DNA from: Rhodospirillaceae bacterium
GTDB taxonomy: Bacteria; Pseudomonadota; Alphaproteobacteria; Puniceispirillales; Puniceispirillaceae
Length of the DNA stretch: 8,889 nt
NCBI GenBank assembly: GCA_002721775.1
Contig: PBLM01000023.1
Span: 24,822-33,710, forward strand
Reading direction: 5' to 3'
The position numbers and the translations under genes are program-made. The first letter of the stretch is position 1, and every line of letters begins with the position of its first letter. Positions 1 through 6,381 of this stretch are shown piece after piece. The notes below the pieces were generated by a model. The model did not search any database, was not told the DNA's origin, and worked only from the letters and a program-made list of their open reading frames with translations.

Positions 1-896
1 CCAATCGCATTGTGCTGCCTCAATATAGCGCGAGCTCTATCCAGATCCCCGTCTTGGATATCGTTGTCTCCTAATGTGCGTTGCCAGAAGATACGCTGGG
101 TATCATCTGCCTCCGCCCAAGCCAGAATGACAGGCAGGGTAATTTTGCCTTCATGGAAATCATCACCACCATTTTTTCCTAGATAGGCAGGGTCAGCCTC
201 GTAATCAAGCGCGTCATCGCAGATCTGAAAGGCCATACCCAAATGCAGACCATAGTCATGCATAGCTGTGTAAAGAGCCTTATCTGCACCGCCAACCCGT
301 GCGCCAGATTCTGCTGCTGCGGCAAATAAAGTCGCCGTCTTGTTAGTAATCACAGACAGATAATCATCAAGGCTACTGTCAGGCGCACCAGTCATGGTCA
401 TCTGTTTTACCTCGCCCTCAGTAATGCGGGCAGAGGTGGATGATAACAGACCGAGAACAGTCAGATCATTTGTTTCCACCATTAGTTCAAATGCTCGAGC
501 AAACAGAAAGTCGCCGACCAGAACAGACGCTTCATCACCCCACAGCGCGTTGGCTGTGTCGCGGCCGCGTCGTCGGTCTGATTTGTCGATAACATCATCA
601 TGCAGCAATGTGGCGCTGTGAATAAATTCAACCGCAGCTGCAAGCTGAAGAACAGAGTCTGGCGCGCTCTCACTCTTGCTGGCCGCTAATGCGCCAGCCA
701 CACATAACATTGGCCGCATACGCTTGCCCCCGGCAGCGATAAGATGACCTGCCAGTTCAGGGATTAGCGGTACATCTGAGGCCATCCTGGCCAAGATAAT
801 ATCGTTTATGCGCGCCATCGACGGGGCGCAGAGGGTAAGAAGACTATCCAACGTCGCACGGGGGGAATGTTCAGTTTTTCGTTTGGCTAAGTTCAT
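1..896 (-). CDS. ispB: Long-chain polyprenyl diphosphate synthase (octaprenyl/decaprenyl type), 3' end outside window
   Basis: Trans-isoprenyl diphosphate synthase, which extends farnesyl diphosphate with IPP units to make the ubiquinone side chain; cytoplasmic. Hand translation of the minus strand gives 298 open codons starting at ATG 896-894. The family signatures are in order: GGKRMRP (residues 56-62, IPP binding), first aspartate-rich motif DDVID (100-104) followed by an RRR run, and second aspartate-rich motif DDALD (227-231) followed by LGKNGGDD and the EGKITLPV segment (249-256). The fifth residue before the first motif is Ala95, a small residue as expected for long-chain products. E. 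coli IspB is 323 residues, so roughly 25-40 residues are missing beyond base 1. An in-frame TGA lies seven codons upstream of the chosen ATG with no intervening ATG, which supports this start, although no strong Shine-Dalgarno is visible. Chain length (C40 or C50) cannot be read from sequence; C50 would fit an alphaproteobacterium. Confidence 0.95.
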   Translation of the reverse strand, partial: MNLAKRKTEHSPRATLDSLLTLCAPSMARINDIILARMASDVPLIPELAGHLIAAGGKRMRPMLCVAGALAASKSESAPDSVLQLAAAVEFIHSATLLHDDVIDKSDRRRGRDTANALWGDEASVLVGDFLFARAFELMVETNDLTVLGLLSSTSARITEGEVKQMTMTGAPDSSLDDYLSVITNKTATLFAAAAESGARVGGADKALYTAMHDYGLHLGMAFQICDDALDYEADPAYLGKNGGDDFHEGKITLPVILAWAEADDTQRIFWQRTLGDNDIQDGDLDRARAILRQHNAI

Positions 897-934
897 ATCA
901 AAACGGTAAAAATTTCAAACAGACATCTCTTCTG

Positions 935-956
935 AAAAAAAAGGAACTTTTCCTTT
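935..956 (-). terminator. Weak terminator-like hairpin with T8 tract in the ispB leader
   Basis: Read on the minus strand, AAAGGAA, a 3-nt loop and TTCCTTT form a perfect 7-bp stem running straight into a run of T (complement of A at 935-942). That is the layout of an intrinsic terminator. The stem has only two G-C pairs, so it would be weak. It lies about 40 bases upstream of the ispB start and points toward ispB, with no minus-strand gene visible behind it in the window. It could act as a leader attenuator, lie inside the promoter instead of being transcribed, or be a chance product of an A/T-rich spacer. Confidence 0.25.
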
Positions 957-1016
957 CGTGTTGATATGCTGATTAACAGGGCTTGTGCAAGCAAAAACAA
1001 GTTTGTCTTTCAGGAC

Positions 1017-1045
1017 TTGGAAAAACAGTGTTTCTATAAGATAAT
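1017..1045 (+). promoter_or_regulatory. Candidate sigma70-type promoter for the DUF2007-methyltransferase run
   Basis: TTGGAA at 1017-1022 (4 of 6 to TTGACA) and GATAAT at 1040-1045 (5 of 6 to TATAAT) are separated by exactly 17 bp. Transcription would then start near 1052, almost on the ATG at 1053, so the first gene would be leaderless or nearly so. This agrees with the absence of a Shine-Dalgarno before 1053. The call rests on consensus matching only. Confidence 0.4.
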
Positions 1046-1052
1046 CACAACT

Positions 1053-1268
1053 ATGGAATGTCTTGTAAAAACAACTGACCCGGTCCGCCTGACCTTTCTG
1101 CAGTCCCTATTGTCTGATGCGCAAATACCTTATCAAATTTTTGATCAGCATATTTCTGCACTAGAAGCAGGAATAGGAGTCTTTCCGCGGCGGATTATGG
1201 TGAGCACAGGTTGGCTGAGGCCTTCCCGTAACCTCTTAGCTGATGAAGGGCAGCTCTATGACGACTAA
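1053..1268 (+). CDS. DUF2007 family small protein (putative signal-transducing protein)
   Basis: A 71-residue cytoplasmic protein of the DUF2007 family, whose members are small compact alpha/beta proteins annotated as putative signal transducers; the biochemical role is unknown. The family pattern is clear: an N-terminal strand with the TTDPV segment (7-11), a helix LTFLQSLLSDA (13-23), the core DQHISALEAGIG (31-42) and FPRRIMV (44-50), then a helix ending in NLLADEG (60-66). I start at ATG 1053, not at the in-frame ATG 966, because family members begin a few residues before the TxDPV segment and the upstream 29 codons are unlike the family. No Shine-Dalgarno is seen at 1053; a promoter-like pair sits just upstream. 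The stop lies inside the next gene (11-nt overlap), so the two are probably cotranscribed and translationally coupled. The pairing with the methyltransferase is, as I recall, common in alphaproteobacteria. Confidence 0.85.
   Translation: MECLVKTTDPVRLTFLQSLLSDAQIPYQIFDQHISALEAGIGVFPRRIMVSTGWLRPSRNLLADEGQLYDD
1246..1250 (+). promoter_or_regulatory. Ribosome binding site deciding the methyltransferase start
   Basis: AAGGG lies 7 nt before ATG 1258 inside the end of the DUF2007 gene. The alternative in-frame ATG at 1243 would place this motif inside the coding sequence and has no comparable site upstream, so 1258 is preferred. Confidence 0.65.
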
Positions 1269-2088
1269 TGCTACCTCCGCAACTCCGTTAACCACGGATG
1301 ACAGTTTTTTATCTGGACAAGTGCGTTTGCGCCAGCCACGTGACGGCTACCGTGTGGGTACAGATGCGGTAATGCTAGCAGCAAGCATACATACAGGAAT
1401 GTCAAAAGAACAAGCCGCTAAATATTCGGGCACACATGCAGGTCTGCGCAAACGCCTACTTGATATGGGAGCAGGCGTTGGCGGCGTATCACTGGCTATC
1501 TGTCAGCGGCGCTTAAATGTGCATATCACAGCAGTTGAACAGGATCAGGCCAGTTTTGATTTGCTGTGTCATAATATTTCTGTGAATGACCAGACAGATG
1601 TTATTCGACCTCATCTAGGCAATGTGCTGGCGCTGCCGCCAGTCTTGCGCGGATCATTTGACCATGTGTTTGCCAATCCACCGTTTCACCACGGCTCAGA
1701 CATGCCCTCCAGTTCACGCCGCCGGCGTGAGGCACATTATGCCGATGAAGAGGTCCTGTCTGACTGGGTTGCTTCTGCCTTATGGGCTGTAAAATTAAAA
1801 GGCAGGATCAGCTTTATCGTCCGTGCTGACCGGACGGATCAGGTGATTCGGGGCTTGGGTGATGGCGGTGCCGGTGAGGTTTTACTATGCCCGTTATGGT
1901 CTTATCGCAACAGTCCAGCTATCAGGATGATAATTACGGCCCGTGCAGGCGTAAGGGGAGCGATGGCGATGCTGCCAGGCCTTGTTTTGCATCATCCTAG
2001 CGGGGCTTTGACGCCAGAAGCCCGCCGCGTTATGAATGGGGAGGATTTGCTGTTGCGTCATCCTGCAACAACACATCTTCAGACCTGA
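1258..2088 (+). CDS. TrmN6-like N6-adenine methyltransferase (tRNA1(Val) A37-type, COG4123)
   Basis: SAM-dependent class I methyltransferase, probably adding an N6-methyl group to an adenine in RNA. The best-known relative, E. coli TrmN6/YfiC, modifies A37 of tRNA1(Val). The 276-residue product has the family's N-terminal block QPRDGYRVGTDAVMLAA (26-42) and the SAM-binding loop DMGAGVG (69-75). An acidic residue ends strand 2 (E94 in AVEQD), and the catalytic motif NPPF (140-143) is typical of N6-adenine or glutamine methylases. An RRRRE stretch (154-158) follows and may help bind RNA. About 20 residues (roughly 46-66) between the N-terminal block and the SAM loop seem extra compared with the usual form. 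The gene overlaps the DUF2007 gene by 11 nt and ends 28 nt before the peptidase gene. The substrate is inferred from family only; other RNA targets remain possible. Confidence 0.88.
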   Translation: MTTNATSATPLTTDDSFLSGQVRLRQPRDGYRVGTDAVMLAASIHTGMSKEQAAKYSGTHAGLRKRLLDMGAGVGGVSLAICQRRLNVHITAVEQDQASFDLLCHNISVNDQTDVIRPHLGNVLALPPVLRGSFDHVFANPPFHHGSDMPSSSRRRREAHYADEEVLSDWVASALWAVKLKGRISFIVRADRTDQVIRGLGDGGAGEVLLCPLWSYRNSPAIRMIITARAGVRGAMAMLPGLVLHHPSGALTPEARRVMNGEDLLLRHPATTHLQT

Positions 2089-2116
2089 ACTGACACTTGC
2101 TTGAATAGGAACCAAG

Positions 2117-2959
2117 ATGAAGTCATTCTTAAAAAGGCTGATGTTCTGGAAATCGCGCGTGCCGCGTGTTGCCCTAGTTCGGCTAACAGGAGTTATCGCT
2201 GCTGGGAGCAGTCCGCTAAAGCGCGGGCTGAACCTGGAAAGTGTTGATCCTGTGTTGAAAAAAGCGTTTGGCATGCGTCGGATTAAAGCTGTGATTTTAG
2301 TGATCAATTCGCCTGGCGGTTCGCCAGTGCAATCAGCGCTTATCGGCGCACGCATCCGCCAATTGGCCAAAAAACATAACGTGCCTGTGCTGGCCTTTTG
2401 TGAGGATGTAGCCGCATCTGGTGGCTACTGGCTGGCAACGGCTGCGGATGAGATTTATGCAAATTATGCCTCTGTTATTGGGTCTATTGGCGTGATTTCT
2501 GCTGGTTTTGGCTTCCCGCAGGCACTTGAAAAGCTGGGGGTTGAGCGGCGCGTTTACACCTCAGGTAAATCAAAATCAATGCTGGATCCGTTCCGGCCTG
2601 AAAAGGAAGAGGATGTGCAGTATTTACAAAAATTGCAATCGGACATTCACCAGACCTTTGTTGACCAGGTCAAGACGCGGCGCGGAGGCCGTCTGGATGC
2701 GCCTGAGGATGAGCTGTTCAGCGGTCAATTCTGGACCGGGGTAAAAGCGCGTGAGCTTGGTCTTGTCGATGGTCTGGGCACCATGCATGATATGTTGTTT
2801 GACCGTTTTGGTGATGAGCTAGACATTGTGGTTGTGCAGCCGAAACGCCAGTTTTTGTCGTTTTCCGGTCCGGTAGGCGAAGCTGCGGGCAGGGCAGGCG
2901 CAGACTATCTGACTGCCCACATTGAAGAGCGCAGCTACTGGCAGCGTTACGGTCTTTAG
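2117..2959 (+). CDS. S49 family serine peptidase (short SppA/SohB-like)
   Basis: A 280-residue peptidase of the ClpP-like S49 family, whose members degrade signal peptides or membrane-protein fragments using a Ser/Lys dyad. The nucleophile is Ser101 in the AASGGYW segment. The general base is most likely Lys153 in SGKSKSMLDP, aligned by eye to the SGAHKDIMSP region of Bacillus SppA; the 52-residue spacing matches that enzyme. Also present are INSPGGSP (64-70, the oxyanion-hole region) and GSIGVI (122-127). Only one catalytic domain is present, unlike the tandem-domain E. coli SppA of about 618 residues. The N-terminus is basic (KRLMFWKSR) with no convincing transmembrane segment or signal peptide, so location is uncertain. 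AGGA at 2107-2110, 6 nt before the ATG, supports the start. The 28-nt gap from the methyltransferase gene suggests cotranscription. Confidence 0.9.
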   Translation: MKSFLKRLMFWKSRVPRVALVRLTGVIAAGSSPLKRGLNLESVDPVLKKAFGMRRIKAVILVINSPGGSPVQSALIGARIRQLAKKHNVPVLAFCEDVAASGGYWLATAADEIYANYASVIGSIGVISAGFGFPQALEKLGVERRVYTSGKSKSMLDPFRPEKEEDVQYLQKLQSDIHQTFVDQVKTRRGGRLDAPEDELFSGQFWTGVKARELGLVDGLGTMHDMLFDRFGDELDIVVVQPKRQFLSFSGPVGEAAGRAGADYLTAHIEERSYWQRYGL

Positions 2960-3001
2960 TCGGTTGTTAGTTTACAGATATCAATAAAAGAGTTCTGCGA
3001 T

Positions 3002-3223
3002 ATGCTTTCTGGTCCGAAATTATTGCTTTTGGGTGCGGTTTTATGGATGGTCTGGCTGATCTTCCGTCTGATTGATAGACGTAATCGGGCGCGAAATGCT
3101 GGTCACCATAAGACAGCAGAAAACAAGGCTGATAGCTTTGTTGAGCTAACACAATGTGAAGGCTGTGGAACCTATTTCACAGCTGAGGGGTGCGATAATA
3201 CTGACTGCAGTGTGAACAGTTGA
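3002..3223 (+). CDS. Small single-pass membrane protein with a C-terminal Cys4 (zinc-ribbon-like) motif
   Basis: A 73-residue protein of unknown function. Residues about 5-24 are strongly hydrophobic (LLLLGAVLWMVWLIF), followed by a basic stretch DRRNRARN (25-32), which predicts one transmembrane helix with a cytoplasmic C-terminus by the positive-inside rule. The tail carries C52, C55, C64 and C69 (CxxC-x8-CxxxxC), a likely zinc-binding knuckle; the CGTYF part recalls short alphaproteobacterial proteins with a CxxCGTY motif and possibly the PP0621 family. An AGAG about 9 nt before the ATG is a modest ribosome site. It lies 42 nt after the S49 gene and 81 nt before glyQ. Coding status rests on the organised domain layout, its place in a tight gene run and the absence of a better overlapping ORF. 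The membrane location beside a protease gene suggests, but does not show, a shared role. Confidence 0.75.
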   Translation: MLSGPKLLLLGAVLWMVWLIFRLIDRRNRARNAGHHKTAENKADSFVELTQCEGCGTYFTAEGCDNTDCSVNS

Positions 3224-3231
3224 TTTTTATG

Positions 3232-3260
3232 TGGAGACACTCTACTGTCCGGCTCATAAT
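3232..3260 (+). promoter_or_regulatory. Candidate promoter for glyQS
   Basis: In the 81-nt gap before glyQ, TGGAGA at 3232-3237 (4 of 6 to the -35 consensus) and CATAAT at 3255-3260 (5 of 6 to the -10) are 17 bp apart. This predicts a start near 3267 and a leader of about 38 nt. It could give glyQS a promoter separate from the upstream genes. No convincing terminator precedes it, so read-through is also possible. The evidence is motif matching only. Confidence 0.35.
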
Positions 3261-3304
3261 CACGCTGCGGCGTTCCTTCTGAATGTTTAGCCTGCCTGTA
3301 ACTG

Positions 3305-4198
3305 ATGAAAACTGATTTTCAATCGATTATTTTTAATCTGCAAAGCTATTGGGCGGCGAAAGGCTGTGTGATACTTCAGTCTTATGACGTGGAAGTCGGG
3401 GCAGGTACATTCCATCCTGCAACGACATTGCGTGCGCTCGGGCCAGACAAGGTCTGGAAGACAGCCTATGTGCAGCCATCGCGGCGGCCAACAGATGGTC
3501 GTTATGGAGAAAACCCAAACCGTCTACAGCATTATTATCAGTTCCAGACCATCATTAAACCGTCACCACCTAATAGTCAGCAACTCTATCTAGGGTCATT
3601 GGCAGCTATTGGGCTGGATGTGAACGTGCATGATATCCGCTTTGTTGGAGATGACTGGGAATCCCCAACTCTGGGTGCTTGGGGGCTAGGCTGGGAAGTT
3701 TGGTGTGATGGGATGGAAATCTCGCAATTCACCTACTTTCAGCAGGTTGGCGGGCTGGAATGTAATCCAGTTCCACTGGAGCTGACTTATGGGTTAGAAC
3801 GTTTAGCCATGTTTATTCAGGGCGTCGAAAATGTCTATGATCTGGACTGGGATGGTGTATCAGCAGCTGAGGGCGGAAAGAGTTACGGTGATATTTTTCA
3901 CCGTGCTGAAGTTGAATTTTCAGCCTTCAATTTCGAACATGCCAGCACAGATGTCTTGTTCCAACATTTCAAAGATGCAGAAGCTGAATGTGCTGTATTG
4001 TTAGACAACCAGTTGGCGCTGCCTGCCTATGATCAGTGCATGAAAGCAAGCCATCTGTTTAATTTACTTGATGCTAGGGGCGTAATCTCAGTCAGTGAAC
4101 GGCAGGCCTATATCGGGCGGGTGCGGGCACTGGCCAAAGGCTGTTGTGAGACTTGGGTCGGTAAAGCAAAGGCCAACCAGCAGGATGAGCCGGCATGA
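3305..4198 (+). CDS. glyQ: Glycyl-tRNA synthetase alpha subunit
   Basis: Catalytic subunit of the bacterial alpha2beta2 glycyl-tRNA synthetase (class II), which activates glycine with ATP and, with GlyS, charges tRNA-Gly in the cytoplasm. The 297-residue length matches the family (E. coli 303). Class II motifs are visible. The motif 1 region is [19 protein letters not shown] (20-38), the motif 2 region runs 55-83 and begins [19 protein letters not shown], and motif 3 is [12 protein letters not shown] (159-170) with the ATP-contacting arginine of GLER. The segment [18 protein letters not shown] (130-147), characteristic of GlyQ, is intact. The ATG at 3305 gives the usual GlyQ N-terminus (a few residues, then FQxIIxxLQxYW), although no strong Shine-Dalgarno precedes it. 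The stop overlaps the glyS start in an ATGA, typical of subunit genes translated together. Confidence 0.98.
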   Translation: MKTDFQSIIFNLQSYWAAKGCVILQSYDVEVGAGTFHPATTLRALGPDKVWKTAYVQPSRRPTDGRYGENPNRLQHYYQFQTIIKPSPPNSQQLYLGSLAAIGLDVNVHDIRFVGDDWESPTLGAWGLGWEVWCDGMEISQFTYFQQVGGLECNPVPLELTYGLERLAMFIQGVENVYDLDWDGVSAAEGGKSYGDIFHRAEVEFSAFNFEHASTDVLFQHFKDAEAECAVLLDNQLALPAYDQCMKASHLFNLLDARGVISVSERQAYIGRVRALAKGCCETWVGKAKANQQDEPA

Positions 4199-6306
4199 GC
4201 GTATTGTTTGTCGAAATTGGCTGTGAGGAGATTCCGGCGCGGCTGCAGGTAAAAGCCGTTGCTGACCTGTGTAATGGTTTATGCCGCCGACTAGCAGCAT
4301 TGGGCTTTACAGCAGAGCCAGGGCGCATGGCTGTCAGCCCGCGCCATATGGCTGTTGAGGTTAAAGGTCTTGAAACAGCGCTGCCCGACGCGCAGACAGA
4401 GAGGCGGGGACCGCGCACAGATGCGCCAGATAAGGCGATTAAAGGTTTTTGCCATTCAACAGGCCTCAGCCGGGACCAGCTTGTAATGCGCGAGACGGAA
4501 AAAGGGGCTTTTTATTTTGCTGTGTTTCAGCAGCAAGGCGCAGTGCTGAAAGAATGTCTGCAAACTGTGATTGCCGAGACTCTAGCTGTTTTTCCCTGGC
4601 CAAAAAGCCAGCGTTGGGCAGAGACAAGCCTTTCTTGGGTGCGTCCGCTTCATGCGGTGAATGTGCTTGTAGATGGTCAGCCTGTTGCTGGCTGGATTGA
4701 ACTTGGTGGCGCAATGCGAATTGCCTTTGGCATGAGAGCCATGGGCCATCCCTTCTACCCTGCTGATCCAGTCAACTTGTCTGATTTTGATAGCTATGTT
4801 GCGGCTATGAAAGATGCTCACGTATTGGTTGACCATGAAGATCGCAAAGCTCGTATTGCGGAACAGCTAGAAAAAGTTGCCGCCACAAAGCAGCTGCAGC
4901 CAGTTCCCGATGACAACCTGCTGGACGAGGTCACCGGCCTTGTTGAATGGCCGAATGTCATCATTGGCCAGATTGAGCCAGACTTTATGAGTCTGCCGCC
5001 TGAAGTTCTGGTCACATCCATGCGGGTACATCAGAAATTTTTCGCTCTCAAGCAGATAGGGGCAGCAGAAAATCTGGCGCCTTATTTCTTGACCGTTGCG
5101 AACCGACGTTCAGATCCTGTGAATGACAAGTTGATTGCTGCGGGCAATGAACGTGTTTTGCGCGCGCGACTGGCAGACGCCCAATTTTTTTATGAGCAGG
5201 ACAAGAAAACCCCTCTGGACAGTCTAGCAAAAAAGCTTGAGGCTATTACCTTTTATGAGGGATTAGGCAGCGTTGCGGAGAAGACTGAACGGATTGCAGC
5301 CCTTGCCGGGGCCATTGCAAATCGCCTTAAAGCAGCTAACCCAGATACAGCGCGCCGTGCTGCAGTATTAGCCAAGGTTGATTTGGCCTCAGAGATGGTT
5401 AGTGAATTTCCTGAATTGCAGGGCATTATGGGCGGTTATTACGCCGCTGCTGCAGGTGAGGAAGCTGATGTGGCAGACGCGCTGACTCAGCACTACCGAC
5501 CGCAAGGCCCGTCTGATGAGATTCCTACTAGCCTATATGGGCGGATTGTGGCTCTAGCAGATAAGATTGACACGTTGACAGGCTTTTTTGGCATCGGGGC
5601 TAAGCCAACAGGGTCACGTGATCCATTTGCCCTACGGCGAGCTGCTTTGGGCATTATACGCATAATTGACGAAGGCAATCTTGATCTGTCCCTTGATGCC
5701 TTGCTTGCTGATGCCACTGCTCTTCACAAATCAGTCGGGCACAAGTTTGATGGCCATAATGGAGATGCAGCAGCTGATTATGCTGACCTGCCCGAATTTT
5801 TTCTGGAACGAATGCGAGTCAGGTTACGGGAGGGTGGAATTTCGCACGACGTGGTCTCAGCGGTACTTGCCATGTGTCCGGCAGGTGCTGTTGGTGATAT
5901 CCGCTTGTGGGGGCGGTTGGCCAAAGCATTGGACAGTTTCCTGTCTTCAGATGATGGCAAGCTACTTGCTGGTGGCTGGCGGCGTGTGTCCTCCTTGCTG
6001 GCCTTAGAAGAGAAGAAAACAACAAATTTGTCGATGTATGTAGATGAAGACTTGTTTGTTGATCAGACAGAAACAGATCTATATCGGGCGGTTCAGCTGT
6101 TGCCTGACAGTGGCGGCCAGGATGAGCCAGCCATCTTGTCTGCCATACAGGGACTAGCAGCGCTATCTGGGCCAATAGACCGGTTTTTCGACGCAGTTAT
6201 CGTGAATGCAGATGAGGATACTGTTCGGGCAAACCGGTTAGCCCTGTTGGCAGCTGTGCGGTCCAAGATGCTGGTAATTGCGGATTTCAGCCAGCTTGAG
6301 GGTTGA
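4195..6306 (+). CDS. glyS: Glycyl-tRNA synthetase beta subunit
   Basis: Beta subunit of the tetrameric glycyl-tRNA synthetase, needed for tRNA-Gly binding and charging. At 703 residues it is close to the family norm (E. coli 689). The N-terminus [13 protein letters not shown] and the SPRHMAV segment (residues about 43-49) are typical. The central conserved block [15 protein letters not shown] begins at residue 396 and is followed by GIMGGYYA. The [12 protein letters not shown] segment begins at residue 433, then [16 protein letters not shown] and [15 protein letters not shown], which belong to the HD-like domain of the family. The C-terminal DALR-like anticodon-binding region ends in [20 protein letters not shown] (664-683). 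The start at 4195 overlaps the glyQ stop by 4 nt, so synthesis is probably coupled, which suits an equimolar complex. No frame disruption is seen. A 75-nt gap follows before ppdK, with no clear terminator. Confidence 0.98.
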   Translation: MSVLFVEIGCEEIPARLQVKAVADLCNGLCRRLAALGFTAEPGRMAVSPRHMAVEVKGLETALPDAQTERRGPRTDAPDKAIKGFCHSTGLSRDQLVMRETEKGAFYFAVFQQQGAVLKECLQTVIAETLAVFPWPKSQRWAETSLSWVRPLHAVNVLVDGQPVAGWIELGGAMRIAFGMRAMGHPFYPADPVNLSDFDSYVAAMKDAHVLVDHEDRKARIAEQLEKVAATKQLQPVPDDNLLDEVTGLVEWPNVIIGQIEPDFMSLPPEVLVTSMRVHQKFFALKQIGAAENLAPYFLTVANRRSDPVNDKLIAAGNERVLRARLADAQFFYEQDKKTPLDSLAKKLEAITFYEGLGSVAEKTERIAALAGAIANRLKAANPDTARRAAVLAKVDLASEMVSEFPELQGIMGGYYAAAAGEEADVADALTQHYRPQGPSDEIPTSLYGRIVALADKIDTLTGFFGIGAKPTGSRDPFALRRAALGIIRIIDEGNLDLSLDALLADATALHKSVGHKFDGHNGDAAADYADLPEFFLERMRVRLREGGISHDVVSAVLAMCPAGAVGDIRLWGRLAKALDSFLSSDDGKLLAGGWRRVSSLLALEEKKTTNLSMYVDEDLFVDQTETDLYRAVQLLPDSGGQDEPAILSAIQGLAALSGPIDRFFDAVIVNADEDTVRANRLALLAAVRSKMLVIADFSQLEG

Positions 6307-6381
6307 ATATAGTGGGAGCCTGGGAGCAGATGCGGTTTTTTGTTGATGGTTGTGAACGCTGAAAGGGCGAAGACAAAGATA

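Larger units (their letters stand above)
897..1052. other. Divergent intergenic region between ispB and the DUF2007 gene
   Basis: These 156 bases separate two divergently transcribed genes and so must hold promoters for both directions, or at least for ispB. They are A/T-rich compared with the genes. Three structures are visible. One is a 7-bp inverted repeat next to an A8/T8 tract at 935-956. The second is a short dyad, GCTTG-TG-CAAGC, at 981-992 that could be an operator or chance. The third is a plus-strand promoter-like pair at 1017-1045. On the minus strand I found only poor -35/-10 matches, so I do not place an ispB promoter. An in-frame extension of the DUF2007 gene could begin at ATG 966, but its 29 extra residues do not resemble the family. 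Confidence 0.7.

Noticed and set aside
981..992. The GCTTG-TG-CAAGC dyad as a regulator binding site
   Set aside because: A single 5-bp-arm dyad without a second copy or a recognised consensus is expected by chance; it is mentioned only in the intergenic entry.
966..1052. A 29-codon N-terminal extension of the DUF2007 gene from ATG 966
   Set aside because: The extension does not resemble DUF2007 N-termini, it spans the promoter-like pair, and ATG 1053 gives the normal family length.
1894..2370. A 158-codon open frame on the minus strand across the methyltransferase-peptidase junction
   Set aside because: It lies antisense to two well-supported genes and its translation shows no domain pattern; it is best read as a shadow of their codon use.
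3204..3229. ACTG/CAGT inverted repeat followed by T5 at the end of the small membrane protein gene, as a terminator
   Set aside because: The stem is only 4 bp with a 9-nt loop and overlaps the stop codon; it is too weak to call.
5819..6175. A 118-codon minus-strand open frame inside glyS
   Set aside because: It is fully antisense to conserved glyS sequence with low-complexity translation and no recognisable motifs.
6307..6381. A possible terminator or promoter between glyS and ppdK
   Set aside because: A T6 run (6336-6341) is present but the only stem before it is 3 bp, and no -35/-10 pair with 16-18 bp spacing stands out.
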